From Gammaproteobacteria bacterium (GTDB taxonomy: Bacteria > Pseudomonadota > Gammaproteobacteria > Competibacterales > Competibacteraceae): a DNA stretch of 64,000 nt. The stretch covers positions 1 to 64,000 of the forward strand of contig JACKNF010000008.1 in NCBI GenBank assembly GCA_024234995.1. Reading direction: 5' to 3'. Position numbers and translations under genes: made by a program. Under the pieces are notes generated by a model. The model saw only the letters and a program-made list of their open reading frames with translations, was not told where the DNA came from and made no database searches. Of this stretch, positions 15,787 to 24,473 are shown one piece after another. Every line of letters begins with the position of its first letter. Position 1 is the first letter of the stretch.

Positions 15787-16815
15787 TTAGGAATCCCGCA
15801 GCAAAACAGCCAACGGCGCCAGTTGCACCTCAGCTTGGGCCAGCAAACGATCTTCCTGACCGCTGTAGATCAATCCCAGACTGCTGAGCCGTGCTTCATG
15901 CCCGGACAGCCCCGCCTTTCCCAGCATCGGTTTAGGCGCGCGCACCAGTAGATGTATCGGTTCGTTACTGCGCAGTGCTCGTGCTGTGGGGCCATGCACA
16001 CTGATCCGATGTGCGGCGTAAACCAGCGGCGCATTGAAAAAATCATGGCCGCTGGCATGAGCCTGCTCCAGCAGTGCACAGGACAGCAACGCGGGCGCGA
16101 ATAAATCCGGAAAATTGACGCGTCCTTCTAGTTCATCGAACCAGTCCGCCGGATTGGCCCGTGAACCGGCCAGGAAGTTCTTCGCATGACCCGTACTGGC
16201 GAATTTGCGTTTCAGAAACCACTCGCTGCGCGTCAATCGATCCGGTGCTTGGCGTAACGGGTGAGTAAAGGGCACATGATCCGGAACCGGTAAGCCCGGC
16301 GATTCAGAGGTACGCCGCACAAAGCCCAGTAACACCGGGTGCCTCGTTGCCTGAATTAATACCCGATGTGCGATAGCCGGCGCGGGCGCCTGCTTGTAGC
16401 GACCGGCGCGGACACTGGCCTCGAAGTGCTCTCCAGGTGTCAAGGGGCTGGCAAAAGTGAACTCGTAATGGGTCCAGGTCAGTGCCTGCTCGGTAGCAAA
16501 CGCCTCGTCGGCGATCCGGTTTGGCAGATGCAGGATGAGGCTCTCGATTAAAGCTTCATACTGGAATCCTAGCACCAAAGGCCCGTTAAACGGGTTACCT
16601 GCAATCTGGCGCCATTTGATCGGATCATGGAAGGGATTGAAATCGTCAGTCGAGAATCGAGCGGCATCGATATGGATCTGCTCAAAGTGTCCACGAAACA
16701 CTGCGGTATCCCCAATCCACGCATAACCATCGGCATCAGAGATAACTCCAGTTTGCGAATGGGAATCAACTTGTTTAGTATCTCGCAGCTCTTGCGGATG
16801 GCTCCTGAGTATCAT
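15787..16815 (-). CDS. MaoC-like (hot-dog) dehydratase domain protein
   Basis: A 342-residue protein with two hot-dog-like halves. The first contains FSTDDFNPFHDP, the conserved hydratase 2 motif (D-x-N-P-x-H), followed by GPLVLGF near residue 82. The second half has the weaker copy FFNAPLVYAAHRISVHGPTA. MaoC-type proteins hydrate enoyl-CoA or enoyl-ACP, or act as thioesterase-like scaffolds. ATG at 16815 follows a strong GGAGGG ribosome site. It is the first gene of a minus-strand group (MaoC, ThiF-nitroreductase, Rpn), 87 bases before the next, and divergent from an exosortase-associated acyltransferase. With that acyltransferase it could act on acyl chains; this is an inference from context. 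Confidence 0.7.
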   Translation of the reverse strand: MILRSHPQELRDTKQVDSHSQTGVISDADGYAWIGDTAVFRGHFEQIHIDAARFSTDDFNPFHDPIKWRQIAGNPFNGPLVLGFQYEALIESLILHLPNRIADEAFATEQALTWTHYEFTFASPLTPGEHFEASVRAGRYKQAPAPAIAHRVLIQATRHPVLLGFVRRTSESPGLPVPDHVPFTHPLRQAPDRLTRSEWFLKRKFASTGHAKNFLAGSRANPADWFDELEGRVNFPDLFAPALLSCALLEQAHASGHDFFNAPLVYAAHRISVHGPTARALRSNEPIHLLVRAPKPMLGKAGLSGHEARLSSLGLIYSGQEDRLLAQAEVQLAPLAVLLRDS

Positions 16816-16929
16816 GATGTCCCTCCATCTAATCTCCTGCGTTTTAATCTTTTAAATCAGTTTAAATAAATATATTGCAAGAAATATGGGCACTATTAGG
16901 TATTTTTTTAATAAATACAGTCGCTCGAT

Positions 16930-16946
16930 AGTCGAAATTTTTTACA
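16930..16946. promoter_or_regulatory. Candidate PrsR-binding box in the MaoC-acyltransferase divergent region
   Basis: AGTCGAAATTTTTTACA. The half sites GTC and TACA are at the same 17-bp spacing as the boxes before the PEP-CTERM gene. It lies 115 bases before the MaoC-like start codon. Confidence 0.45.
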
Positions 16947-17038
16947 CTACTCGGTCTTTATTATAGATAAGATTTATAAGTTTAATTTTAATTAATTGAA
17001 TATCATAGAATAGTCAAAACTATATGGTTGCTCAATAA

Positions 17039-17055
17039 TGTCAGGATTTTTTACA
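17039..17055. promoter_or_regulatory. Second candidate PrsR-binding box in the divergent region
   Basis: TGTCAGGATTTTTTACA. It shares the full half sites with the PEP-CTERM copies. The start-to-start distance to the neighbouring box is 109 bases. Confidence 0.5.
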
Positions 17056-17352
17056 TTTCAAGAGCTTTGAATACAAGTTTTAACTTTAATTAATTGTTTT
17101 TATTAAAATTTATTAAATGGATGTGAGTTTTGCTTTGAAGATTAAGGTGAAGAACTTCCACCGATGTCTCTGTAAGTAGGCAAAATGGATAGAAGCCGGT
17201 TTCTAATTCCGAATTCATTGGGTGAGCCATGTTAAGGGATATCTTTACAGACTATCTTTGTTCAGGTCATCTTCAAGATCGATTGTGCATACAAGTGTGA
17301 TAGCGAGAAACATTTTTTCCAAGATTAAACTTTCAATAATTCCGGGGAACAT

Positions 17353-18207
17353 ATGTTTGACCATGCTTACGAAGTGATCCTAGCCGACACAGAAGCTAGC
17401 CGCGCCATCCATCGGAAGATTCGCTACCAAGTCTATTGCCAGGAGCGCCGCTTTGAGGACCCCGCTGAGTTTCCCAATGGCGAAGAGTACGATGTTTGGG
17501 ACATTCACGCTGCCCACTTCATTGTCCGGCATCGTGCAACGGCGACCTGGGTAGCTGCTGTACGGCTCGTGCTCCCGGATGCCTTCCAGTTTCCAGTCGA
17601 AACGCTGCACTGCCTGAGCTCTGAACAGGCCCAATGCCGGCCCCGCCGTGAACTGGCGGAAGTTTCCCGCATCTGCATTATCAATGCCCCCGCACCCTGG
17701 AAAATGAACCGGCATCTGGATTATCAATTCGGGCATGCCGGCCGGAGCGGCGAACACGATATTCTCCTCGGCATGGTCAACGCGCTCATCATCTATGGTC
17801 TGCACCGGGGAATCGAGTGCTTTCATCTACTGATAAGCCAATCGTTTGCACGGTTGTTGAAACGGCTGGGGGTCATTTTGCAGCAAGTGGGAAACACCAT
17901 TGACTATCACGGCCTCCGTATTCCATACCAAGCTGATATACGGGAAACCTCTAAATCATTGGTCGCCCGATCCGCGCTATTTCGTGGGCTGTTTAGCCGG
18001 CGGGAGTTAGCTTATCAATCCTTCTCGGCGCTGGACGGCGTCTGGCAAGAGTTCGAGATGATGCCGCCCTCCTTTGACTGGCCCCCCGCCCCAGAAACTG
18101 CACGGCGCTCTGAAATCCCCCTATCCGTGCCCAGCCATCCCGGTGTCTGGCACATGGAAGCCGAGCGTTCCCGGCCGGGCCCCGGCGTGTGGCGCAGCGT
18201 AACCTGA
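17353..18207 (+). CDS. PEP-CTERM/exosortase system-associated acyltransferase
   Basis: A 284-residue protein of the GNAT-like family found only with exosortase systems (TIGR03694 type), related to acyl-homoserine-lactone synthases. Typical features are IHRKIRYQVYCQERRFEDP near residues 20-40, then WDIHAAHFIVRH, WVAAVRLVLP, and ELAEVSRICI followed by a segment around GLHRGIECFHLLISQSFARLL. It should transfer an acyl group from acyl-ACP or acyl-CoA to an unknown acceptor. The start ATG follows CCGGGGAAC. It is divergent from a MaoC-like and a ThiF-nitroreductase gene, separated by 537 AT-rich bases with two PrsR-type boxes, which ties it to the same regulon as the PEP-CTERM gene. The acceptor and product are unknown. 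The Pro-rich tail after residue 235 is variable in the family. Confidence 0.9.
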   Translation: MFDHAYEVILADTEASRAIHRKIRYQVYCQERRFEDPAEFPNGEEYDVWDIHAAHFIVRHRATATWVAAVRLVLPDAFQFPVETLHCLSSEQAQCRPRRELAEVSRICIINAPAPWKMNRHLDYQFGHAGRSGEHDILLGMVNALIIYGLHRGIECFHLLISQSFARLLKRLGVILQQVGNTIDYHGLRIPYQADIRETSKSLVARSALFRGLFSRRELAYQSFSALDGVWQEFEMMPPSFDWPPAPETARRSEIPLSVPSHPGVWHMEAERSRPGPGVWRSVT

Positions 18208-18320
18208 AATCAGGCGCTCCTTCTTTTCTACGCGCATCTCCATCGATGGCGATCGATGCCTTGTGCGAACTTTGAATCACCCCTTCAAAGGAATTTGCCG
18301 TAGATAGAAACAGTATCACC

Positions 18321-18761
18321 ATGCACATTGAACTGCGTGATCAACCCTTTGAGCCGTTAATGGTGCTGGCTGCTTATCAGGCGGATCTGAACCAGCGTTT
18401 GCAGGGTCACTATGGTGCAACAGCCATCTTCATTGGCACGATGCGCGATTTCAACGAAGGCGATGCAGTGCAAGGAATGATGTTGGAGCATTACCCTGGC
18501 ATGACCGAACGTCAACTGCATCGCATTATCGAAGCCGCTTGCCAGGACTGGCCGCTGCTGGATGCCCTGCTGATCCATCGGGTTGGTGCCTTGCAACCCA
18601 ATGATCCTATCGTGCTGGTTGCGGTCTGGTCGGCGCACCGGGCGGCGGCATTTGCCGCCTGCCGCTTTATTATGGAAGAACTCAAATCGAAGGCACCGTT
18701 CTGGAAGCGCGAGGACACCGCCGCTGGCGCGCGCTGGGTGGAACACAACACACCGGCTTGA
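18321..18761 (+). CDS. moaE: Molybdopterin synthase catalytic subunit MoaE
   Basis: A 146-residue MoaE, normal length. It carries the GATAIFIGTMRD opening and the catalytic Lys region KSKAPFWKRED near the end, where the enzyme inserts sulfur from MoaD thiocarboxylate into precursor Z. HRVGALQPNDPIVLVAVWSAHR is the usual middle strand. The partner moaD is not next to it, so it must lie elsewhere. It follows the acyltransferase by 113 bases and is followed by rnt; no functional link to either is evident. Confidence 0.95.
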   Translation: MHIELRDQPFEPLMVLAAYQADLNQRLQGHYGATAIFIGTMRDFNEGDAVQGMMLEHYPGMTERQLHRIIEAACQDWPLLDALLIHRVGALQPNDPIVLVAVWSAHRAAAFAACRFIMEELKSKAPFWKREDTAAGARWVEHNTPA

Positions 18762-18815
18762 GAGCGGCGTAGCGGTTCAGGTGCGTTCTGGCGGGTGATC
18801 CGCTATCCTGAATGG

Positions 18816-19454
18816 ATGAACGAACCTGCTCCCAACCCGCTTATCGCCCGCCGTTTTCGGGGGTTTCTCCCGGTAATCGTTGACGTCGAAACCGGCGGTA
18901 TTAATGCTTCCACCGATGCCTTGCTGGAAATCGCCGTTGTGATCGTGCGCATGGACTGGCAGGGCTATCTGCACCCCGCCGGAACGCTGGCGCATCATGT
19001 CCAGCCGTTCCCCGGTTCCCGGCTGGAGCCGGCCTCGATGGCAGTGAATGGCATCGACCCTGATCATCCCTTCCGCTTCGCTGTGCCAGAACGCGAAGCG
19101 CTGACGGCTATCTTCCAGGAAGTGCGCCGGGAAGTGCGGGAAACTGGCTGTAACCGCGCTATTCTGGTCGGCCATAATGCCTTCTTCGATCTCGCATTTT
19201 TGAATGCTGCCGTCGAGCGAACCAAACTCAAGCGCAATCCCTTTCATCCTTTCAGCAACTTTGACACGGTGTCGCTGGCGGGCTTGGCCTATGGACAGAC
19301 AGTGCTGGCCCGGGCACTCCAGGCGGCGGGCATCCCCTGGAACGAGCGCGAGGCGCATTCCGCTATTTACGATGCCGAACGCACGGCAGAACTGTTCTGC
19401 CAGATCGTTAACCGCTGGAAGGATATAGGAGGCTGGGTGCCAGGCGAAGAGTGA
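18816..19454 (+). CDS. rnt: Ribonuclease T
   Basis: A 3'-5' exoribonuclease of the DEDDh class that trims tRNA and other stable RNA ends. From ATG 18816 it has 212 residues, close to the family length. The motifs are VDVETGG (Asp, Glu), HNAFFDLAFLN (Asp) and HSAIYDAERTA (His, Asp). The GINASTDALLEIA and FSNFDTVSLAGLAYGQTVLARA stretches distinguish RNase T from DnaQ. A GTG 21 bases upstream is an alternative start with a weaker context. It converges on ygfZ with nine bases between the stop codons. Confidence 0.95.
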   Translation: MNEPAPNPLIARRFRGFLPVIVDVETGGINASTDALLEIAVVIVRMDWQGYLHPAGTLAHHVQPFPGSRLEPASMAVNGIDPDHPFRFAVPEREALTAIFQEVRREVRETGCNRAILVGHNAFFDLAFLNAAVERTKLKRNPFHPFSNFDTVSLAGLAYGQTVLARALQAAGIPWNEREAHSAIYDAERTAELFCQIVNRWKDIGGWVPGEE

Positions 19455-19463
19455 AAGCAGTGC

Positions 19464-20522
19464 TTACTCAAAGCCATACGGTAGCGGCTCCAACTTGAGC
19501 ATTGGCCCGTTAGCATCGCCCAGTTGTAACACGCCCTGTTCTGCGCAATCAATCAGGGCTGCTGCCAGTACCGTATAGCCACCCTCTGGATGGCGAGCGG
19601 CATCAACCAGCCGGCCGGCGCCTTGGCTGGCGTCGGCTTGCGGTGAGAATAAGGGATCGCCGGGCCGGGGGGGGGCAGGGCTATCCACCCGCGCCAAATA
19701 CATCCGCCGTTTCAGTTTGCCGAGGTAGTGCGTGCGTGCGACCACTTCCTGCCCGGTGTAGCAGCCTTTCTGGAAGCTGATCCCATCCAGCCATTGCAAA
19801 TTGAGCATCTGCGGGACGAACGCCTCTGCTGTTTCTGGGTAGATCGTGGGAATACCCGCCAGAATGTCCAGCAGCCGCCACGGCTCCGCGCCAGTGAAAA
19901 TAGCTTTTCTCTCCAGAGTCTTCCAGATTGCCTGCATTTCCAGCAGTGAGCCATGCAGTTCAAAACGTGGTAGTGTTCCCGGTGCACGGATTATGGTGAT
20001 GCCTGGCCAATCGCCTGTTGTATGAACAGCTCCGTTTACAATTTCGGGAATCGCACCGAAAAGACCGGTCAGCAAGGTCTCAGCATTTGGACCGGCCATC
20101 CCGAATCGCACTAGAGAGCCGCTGGCATCCTTCAAGGCGGCCTTGGCTCGCAACAGGTACTTGCATAATCGGGTCAGCACCGGTTCAACCAAGGTATGCG
20201 GCAGTTCCAGATACAAAACATCGTCCCGCCGGAACAGCCGGAAACAGGCTAATGCCCGGCCTTTGGGTGTGCAGAATGCACCGAGGAGGCTATGCGTGTG
20301 TGTAGCCTGGCGGACATCACAGGTCAGTTGCCCTTGCAGGAATTGATCAGCGTCAGGACCTTGCACTGCAATGAGACCTCGATACGATAAATCGCTGCAC
20401 AGATCATCACCGTTCAACGCCGCTCGTAATTCCGCTTCTGGATGGCCAAAATGCACCACATGGCTGGATTCCAGGCCAGCACCAAACTCTTCTTTAAGAA
20501 AATCGCCCCATTCTTTATTCAT
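19464..20522 (-). CDS. ygfZ: YgfZ-type folate-binding Fe-S maintenance protein
   Basis: A 352-residue GcvT-like tetrahydrofolate-binding protein used in repair or assembly of certain Fe-S clusters, including those of MiaB. The diagnostic KGCYTGQE motif with its essential Cys lies near residue 251, followed by VVARTHYLGKLKRR. The N-terminal half contains DLSYRGLIAVQGPDADQFLQGQ and FCTPKGRALACFR. Its gene lies next to the sdh operon, a position YgfZ often shares with sdhE in Gammaproteobacteria. It is transcribed away from sdh, with 231 bases between them. Confidence 0.95.
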   Translation of the reverse strand: MNKEWGDFLKEEFGAGLESSHVVHFGHPEAELRAALNGDDLCSDLSYRGLIAVQGPDADQFLQGQLTCDVRQATHTHSLLGAFCTPKGRALACFRLFRRDDVLYLELPHTLVEPVLTRLCKYLLRAKAALKDASGSLVRFGMAGPNAETLLTGLFGAIPEIVNGAVHTTGDWPGITIIRAPGTLPRFELHGSLLEMQAIWKTLERKAIFTGAEPWRLLDILAGIPTIYPETAEAFVPQMLNLQWLDGISFQKGCYTGQEVVARTHYLGKLKRRMYLARVDSPAPPRPGDPLFSPQADASQGAGRLVDAARHPEGGYTVLAAALIDCAEQGVLQLGDANGPMLKLEPLPYGFE

Positions 20523-20753
20523 CGCCTTGAGCCTTGAAATGATTTCCGGCCCTATCCGGTCAGCCGGCTTTGTGGAAATTCTCGAATGCTAAACGAGGGT
20601 TCATTGCGTTCGGAATCTACGAACGGCATAATAACCTGACAATTAATATTGACACCGGAGCAGGCGCACGGCGCAAATTTCCGGCGGTCCCATCGGCGGA
20701 TGGGGCCAGGATGGCTTACCTGCCGCTATCCTTTAAACCCACAGTGAGCCACT

Positions 20754-20921
20754 ATGAATAAGAACGATCAACCAACGCTATCCCCGCAACCCTCTATCGC
20801 GCCTGATCCCTCTCAAGACATTCCTCCTCCCAAAAAACCTAAGGAATATGGCGGTCCCAAAGGCCCTGAGCCAACCCGCTACGGTGATTGGGAAAAAGCC
20901 GGGCGTTGCATCGATTTTTGA
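20754..20921 (+). CDS. DUF1674 / SDHAF4-like succinate dehydrogenase assembly factor
   Basis: A 55-residue protein. After a Pro-rich, disordered start (SPQPSIAPDPSQDIPPPKKP) it has the DUF1674 signature EYGGPKGPEPTRYGDWEKAGR and ends IDF. The eukaryotic relative SDHAF4 (Sdh8) binds free flavinylated SdhA and helps it join SdhB. The gene begins 146 bases before sdhC in the same direction, so it is probably part of or coupled to the operon. It is well conserved, which makes it credible despite its size. The AT-rich gap to sdhC contains a palindrome, GTGCACTGCAC (21010-21020), of unknown role. Confidence 0.9.
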   Translation: MNKNDQPTLSPQPSIAPDPSQDIPPPKKPKEYGGPKGPEPTRYGDWEKAGRCIDF

Positions 20922-21066
20922 CCGGTTGTTCCGCCGGTTGCTCAACCTCTCATTCCTAATATCCCGTTACCCGATTTTCCCTAAAAATTCGCGCGGTATT
21001 TGGTATGCTGTGCACTGCACAAAACAGAAGATTTTTGTTCGTCACTACATCATTAAGGAGAGACGC

Positions 21067-21453
21067 ATGTCTGCCAGCAAACGGCCGCTATCGCCGTTCA
21101 TGATCGGCCCTTATTACAAACCCCAAATGACCTCCATTCTATCCATCACCCACCGTGCTACGGGTGCCGGTTTGGTAGCCGGCACCCTGTTGCTGGTGTA
21201 CTGGCTGGCGGCGGCGGCGCTTGGCCCCGAAGCCTATGAACACGCTCAGGCTCTATTGGGTTCGATGCTTGGCCAGTTGCTCTTGTTTCTGTGGACTTGG
21301 GCGCTGTTCTATCATTTGGCCAACGGCATCCGCCACTTGTTCTGGGACGCTGGCTACGGCTTCGAACTGGATGCAGCGGCCAAATCTGGCTGGTGGGTCA
21401 TCTGGTCTTCCATCATCCTAACGTTCCTGTGCTGGCTGGTCGCTGCGCCTTGA
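21067..21453 (+). CDS. sdhC: Succinate dehydrogenase cytochrome b556 subunit SdhC
   Basis: A 128-residue membrane subunit with three transmembrane helices that binds haem b and quinone. It carries SITHRATG, in which Ser and Arg line the quinone site, and HLANGIRHLFWD with the haem-ligating His. Together with SdhD it anchors SdhAB and passes electrons from succinate to ubiquinone. The start ATG follows AAGGAGAG. An upstream in-frame extension over 70 codons is unlikely because that stretch is overlapped by the SDHAF4-like gene in another frame. Confidence 0.96.
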   Translation: MSASKRPLSPFMIGPYYKPQMTSILSITHRATGAGLVAGTLLLVYWLAAAALGPEAYEHAQALLGSMLGQLLLFLWTWALFYHLANGIRHLFWDAGYGFELDAAAKSGWWVIWSSIILTFLCWLVAAP

Positions 21454-21467
21454 GGAGAAACCCTATT

Positions 21468-21848
21468 ATGAGTCTTCGTACCCCGCTTGCCCATGTTCGC
21501 GGTTTGGGCACCGCTAAAGACGGCACACATCATTGGTGGTTGCAGCGCGTGACGTCGATCGCCTTAGTTCCATTGGTGCTGTGGTTTGTCATTTCCCTGC
21601 TGTCGATTTCCCATGCTGACTACGAGACGTTCCAGTATTGGCTCAGCAATCCCTTCAATGCCGGGCCGATGGTCGCACTGATTATTGCGGCATTTTATCA
21701 CGCCAGCCTGGGTATGCAGGTTATTTACGAGGACTATGTCCGGCCAGAAGGTGCCAAATTCATTGCGCTGCTGGCTACACAATTTATTTTATTCCTGCTG
21801 GGCGCCATTGCTGTGGTCTCCATACTTAAAGTCGCTCTGGCGGCCTGA
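21468..21848 (+). CDS. sdhD: Succinate dehydrogenase membrane anchor subunit SdhD
   Basis: A 126-residue three-helix anchor protein. The start MSLRTPLAHVRGLG and the HHWWLQRVTSIALVPL segment are family traits. The haem-ligand His and quinone-site residues are in YHASLGMQVIYEDYV. It begins 14 bases after sdhC and is followed 26 bases later by sdhA. With SdhC it forms the integral-membrane half of complex II. Confidence 0.96.
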   Translation: MSLRTPLAHVRGLGTAKDGTHHWWLQRVTSIALVPLVLWFVISLLSISHADYETFQYWLSNPFNAGPMVALIIAAFYHASLGMQVIYEDYVRPEGAKFIALLATQFILFLLGAIAVVSILKVALAA

Positions 21849-21874
21849 CGCCCATCACTGGAGGCTGAGGTTTC

Positions 21875-23665
21875 ATGTCTAACGCATACAAATTGATTCA
21901 TCATAATTATGACGTGGTGGTGGTCGGCGCCGGCGGTGCAGGGCTGCGCGCGACCTTTGGCATGGCGCAGAAAGGCCTGAAGACGGCCTGCTTGACCAAA
22001 GTTTTCCCCACTCGCAGCCACACTGTAGCTGCTCAGGGTGGCATGTCGGCGTCGCTCGGCAACATGGGGCAGGATCTATGGCAGTGGCACATGTACGACA
22101 CCGTCAAGGGTTCCGACTGGCTTGGCGATCAGGACGCCATTGAATATATGTGCCGCGAGGCGGTTCCGGCGGTCATTGAACTTGAGCATTACGGAGTACC
22201 CTTCTCGCGCACTGAGGAAGGCAAGATTTACCAGCGGCCGTTTGGCGGCATGACGACCAACTACGGTGAAGGCACCGCTCAGCGTACCTGTGCTGCTGCC
22301 GACCGCACCGGCCACGCTATTTTGCATACCCTGTATCAACAGGCATTGAAGCACGATGCCGAATTTTTTATTGAGTATTTCGCCCTTGACCTGATCATGG
22401 ACAATGACGGTGTATGCCGTGGCGTCGTGGCCTGGGACCTGGCCGATGGCTCGCTGCATGTATTCCGCGCCCATGAAACCGTGCTGGCGACCGGCGGTTA
22501 TGGCCGTTCCTATTTCTCGGCAACGTCAGCTCATACCTGCACTGGCGACGGCAACGGCATGGTGCTGCGCGCTGGCCTGCCTCTGCAAGACATGGAGTTC
22601 ACCCAGTTCCATCCAACCGGCATCTACGGCTCCGGCTGCCTGATGACGGAAGGCTGCCGTGGCGAAGGCGGTTATCTGACCAATTCGCTCGGTGAACGCT
22701 TTATGGAGCGTTACGCGCCGAATGCGAAAGACCTGGCCTCCCGCGACGTCGTGAGCCGTTCGATGACCATCGAAATCCGCGAGGGACGCGGGGTTGGCGA
22801 ACATAAGGATCATATCCACCTCCATTTGGAGCATTTAGGCGCCGATGTGGTGAACGAGCGGTTGCCTGGTATCGCTGAGACTGCCCGCATTTTTGCGGGG
22901 GTTGATGTGACCAAGGAACCGGCTCCGGTGCTGCCGACCGTGCACTACAACATGGGCGGTATTCCGACCAATTATCATGGCGAAGTGGTCGTCCTTAAGG
23001 ACGGTAACCCCGATCACATCGTTCCCGGTCTGATGGCGATTGGTGAAGCGGCTTGCGTGTCGGTGCATGGCGCCAATCGCCTGGGCTCCAACTCGCTGCT
23101 CGACATCGTGGTCTTTGGTCGCGCGGCAGCTATTCGTTGCGCCGAACTGGTCAAGCCCAATAGCCCGCACGGGGCGTTGCCGCAAGCCTCGGTTGATCAC
23201 GCGATTGCTCATTTTGATCGCTTGCGCCACGCCAGCGGGGAAAATCCAACGGCCAGCCTGCGGATGCGCATGCAGCGCACCATGCAAAATCATGCGGCGG
23301 TGTTCCGTACCGGTGAATCCATGGCGGAGGGCATCAAGCTGCTGGAAGAAGTGTTTGCCGGATTCGAGCATGTTGGGGTCACCGACCGCGGTACGGTCTG
23401 GAATTCCGACCTGGTTGAAACATTGGAGCTGGAAAACCTGCTGCAATGCGCGATGGTCTCCATCAAATCAGCCATCAACCGGCCTGAGAGCCGCGGCGCG
23501 CACGCCCGTGAAGATTATCCGGATCGCGACGATGAGAACTGGATGAAGCACACGCTAGCCTGGCTGGATGAAAAGGGCGGAGTCAAGATCGACTACCGGC
23601 CGGTACATACCTATACGCTGACCGATGAGGTGGAGTACATCCCACCCAAGAAGCGCACTTACTAA
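21875..23665 (+). CDS. sdhA: Succinate dehydrogenase flavoprotein subunit SdhA
   Basis: A 596-residue FAD subunit of complex II. It has an N-terminal dinucleotide fold (VVVGAGGAGLRA), the FAD-attachment His in TRSHTVAAQGG near residue 49, and the active-site stretch HPTGIYGSGCLMTEGCRGEGG. The capping domain is followed by GANRLGSNSLLDIVVFGRAA and a helical C-terminus ending in YRPVHTYTLTDE and PPKKRTY. It oxidises succinate to fumarate. FAD attachment should be assisted by the SdhE protein encoded after sdhB and, if real, the SDHAF4-like protein at the front. Confidence 0.98.
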   Translation: MSNAYKLIHHNYDVVVVGAGGAGLRATFGMAQKGLKTACLTKVFPTRSHTVAAQGGMSASLGNMGQDLWQWHMYDTVKGSDWLGDQDAIEYMCREAVPAVIELEHYGVPFSRTEEGKIYQRPFGGMTTNYGEGTAQRTCAAADRTGHAILHTLYQQALKHDAEFFIEYFALDLIMDNDGVCRGVVAWDLADGSLHVFRAHETVLATGGYGRSYFSATSAHTCTGDGNGMVLRAGLPLQDMEFTQFHPTGIYGSGCLMTEGCRGEGGYLTNSLGERFMERYAPNAKDLASRDVVSRSMTIEIREGRGVGEHKDHIHLHLEHLGADVVNERLPGIAETARIFAGVDVTKEPAPVLPTVHYNMGGIPTNYHGEVVVLKDGNPDHIVPGLMAIGEAACVSVHGANRLGSNSLLDIVVFGRAAAIRCAELVKPNSPHGALPQASVDHAIAHFDRLRHASGENPTASLRMRMQRTMQNHAAVFRTGESMAEGIKLLEEVFAGFEHVGVTDRGTVWNSDLVETLELENLLQCAMVSIKSAINRPESRGAHAREDYPDRDDENWMKHTLAWLDEKGGVKIDYRPVHTYTLTDEVEYIPPKKRTY

Positions 23666-23677
23666 GGGGACGACGCC

Positions 23678-24454
23678 ATGGCTCAATTCAAACTCCCAGC
23701 CAATTCCATCATCGGCAAGGGCAAAACTTACTATGCGGGCGCCGGCGCGAAAAATGTCAGGCATTTTCACGTGTACCGCTGGGATCCGGACAGCGGCGAA
23801 AACCCGCGCATGGATACCTATGAAGTCGATCTGGCCACTTGTGGTCCGATGGTGCTGGATGCCCTGCTCAAAATCAAAAACGAGATCGACCCGACCCTGA
23901 CCTTACGCCGTTCCTGCCGCGAAGGCGTGTGTGGCTCCTGTGCAATGAATATTGGTGGCGTCAATACCTTGGCGTGTACCCAGGCGATTGCGGATGTCCC
24001 TGGCGAAATGAAGATTTACCCGCTGCCGCACATGCCGGTGATCAAAGACCTGGTACCGGATCTGACGCACTTCTACGCCCAGTACACCTCAATCAAGCCC
24101 TGGTTGCAGTCAGCTACATTGCCGCCGGAGCGCGAGCGCCTGCAATCCAAGGAAGATCGCGCTAAATTGGATGGGCTGTACGAGTGCATCCTATGCGCCT
24201 GTTGCTCCACCAGTTGCCCGAGCTATTGGTGGAATGGTGAACGCTACCTGGGGCCTTCCATCCTCCTGCAAGCCTATCGCTGGATCGTGGATAGCCGCGA
24301 CGAGTTCACTGGCGAACGCTTGGATGATCTTGAAGATCCTTTCCGGCTCTATCGCTGCCATACTATCATGAATTGCACCAAGACCTGCCCGAAAGGATTG
24401 AATCCTGCCAAGGCGATTGCGGAAATCAAGAAGATGATGGTAGAACGGCGGTAA
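23678..24454 (+). CDS. sdhB: Succinate dehydrogenase iron-sulfur subunit SdhB
   Basis: A 258-residue Fe-S subunit with three clusters. The [2Fe-2S] ligands lie in SCREGVCGSCAMNI and the next Cys at LAC; the [4Fe-4S] and [3Fe-4S] ligands are in CILCACCSTSCPSYWWN and CHTIMNCTKTCPKGLNPAKAI. It carries electrons from SdhA FAD to the quinone site in SdhCD. The N-terminus is about 20 residues longer than in E. coli. It starts 12 bases after sdhA, completing sdhCDAB. Confidence 0.98.
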   Translation: MAQFKLPANSIIGKGKTYYAGAGAKNVRHFHVYRWDPDSGENPRMDTYEVDLATCGPMVLDALLKIKNEIDPTLTLRRSCREGVCGSCAMNIGGVNTLACTQAIADVPGEMKIYPLPHMPVIKDLVPDLTHFYAQYTSIKPWLQSATLPPERERLQSKEDRAKLDGLYECILCACCSTSCPSYWWNGERYLGPSILLQAYRWIVDSRDEFTGERLDDLEDPFRLYRCHTIMNCTKTCPKGLNPAKAIAEIKKMMVERR

Positions 24455-24473
24455 GTTACCCCCTTACCCCTAA

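Larger units (their letters stand above)
16816..17352. other. Long AT-rich divergent intergenic region
   Basis: No gene of credible length is present. The region separates the MaoC-like gene (minus) from the acyltransferase gene (plus). It is far richer in A and T than the coding sequence around it and holds two copies of the 17-bp PrsR-type box. I find no sigma-54 element with correct spacing; the best attempt, TGGATGTGAGTTTTGC near 17117, has one base too many between GG and GC. Confidence 0.6.

Noticed and set aside
17117..17133. Sigma-54-like TGGATGTGAGTTTTGC before the acyltransferase gene
   Set aside because: GG and GC are separated by 11 bases instead of 10, which normally abolishes function.
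20570..20761. A 63-codon plus-strand frame between ygfZ and the SDHAF4-like gene
   Set aside because: No ribosome site and no recognisable composition; it overlaps the next gene start in another frame.
21875..23665. Long antisense and shifted frames inside sdhA and other GC-rich genes
   Set aside because: They are shadows of a well-supported gene; no ribosome sites or known proteins.
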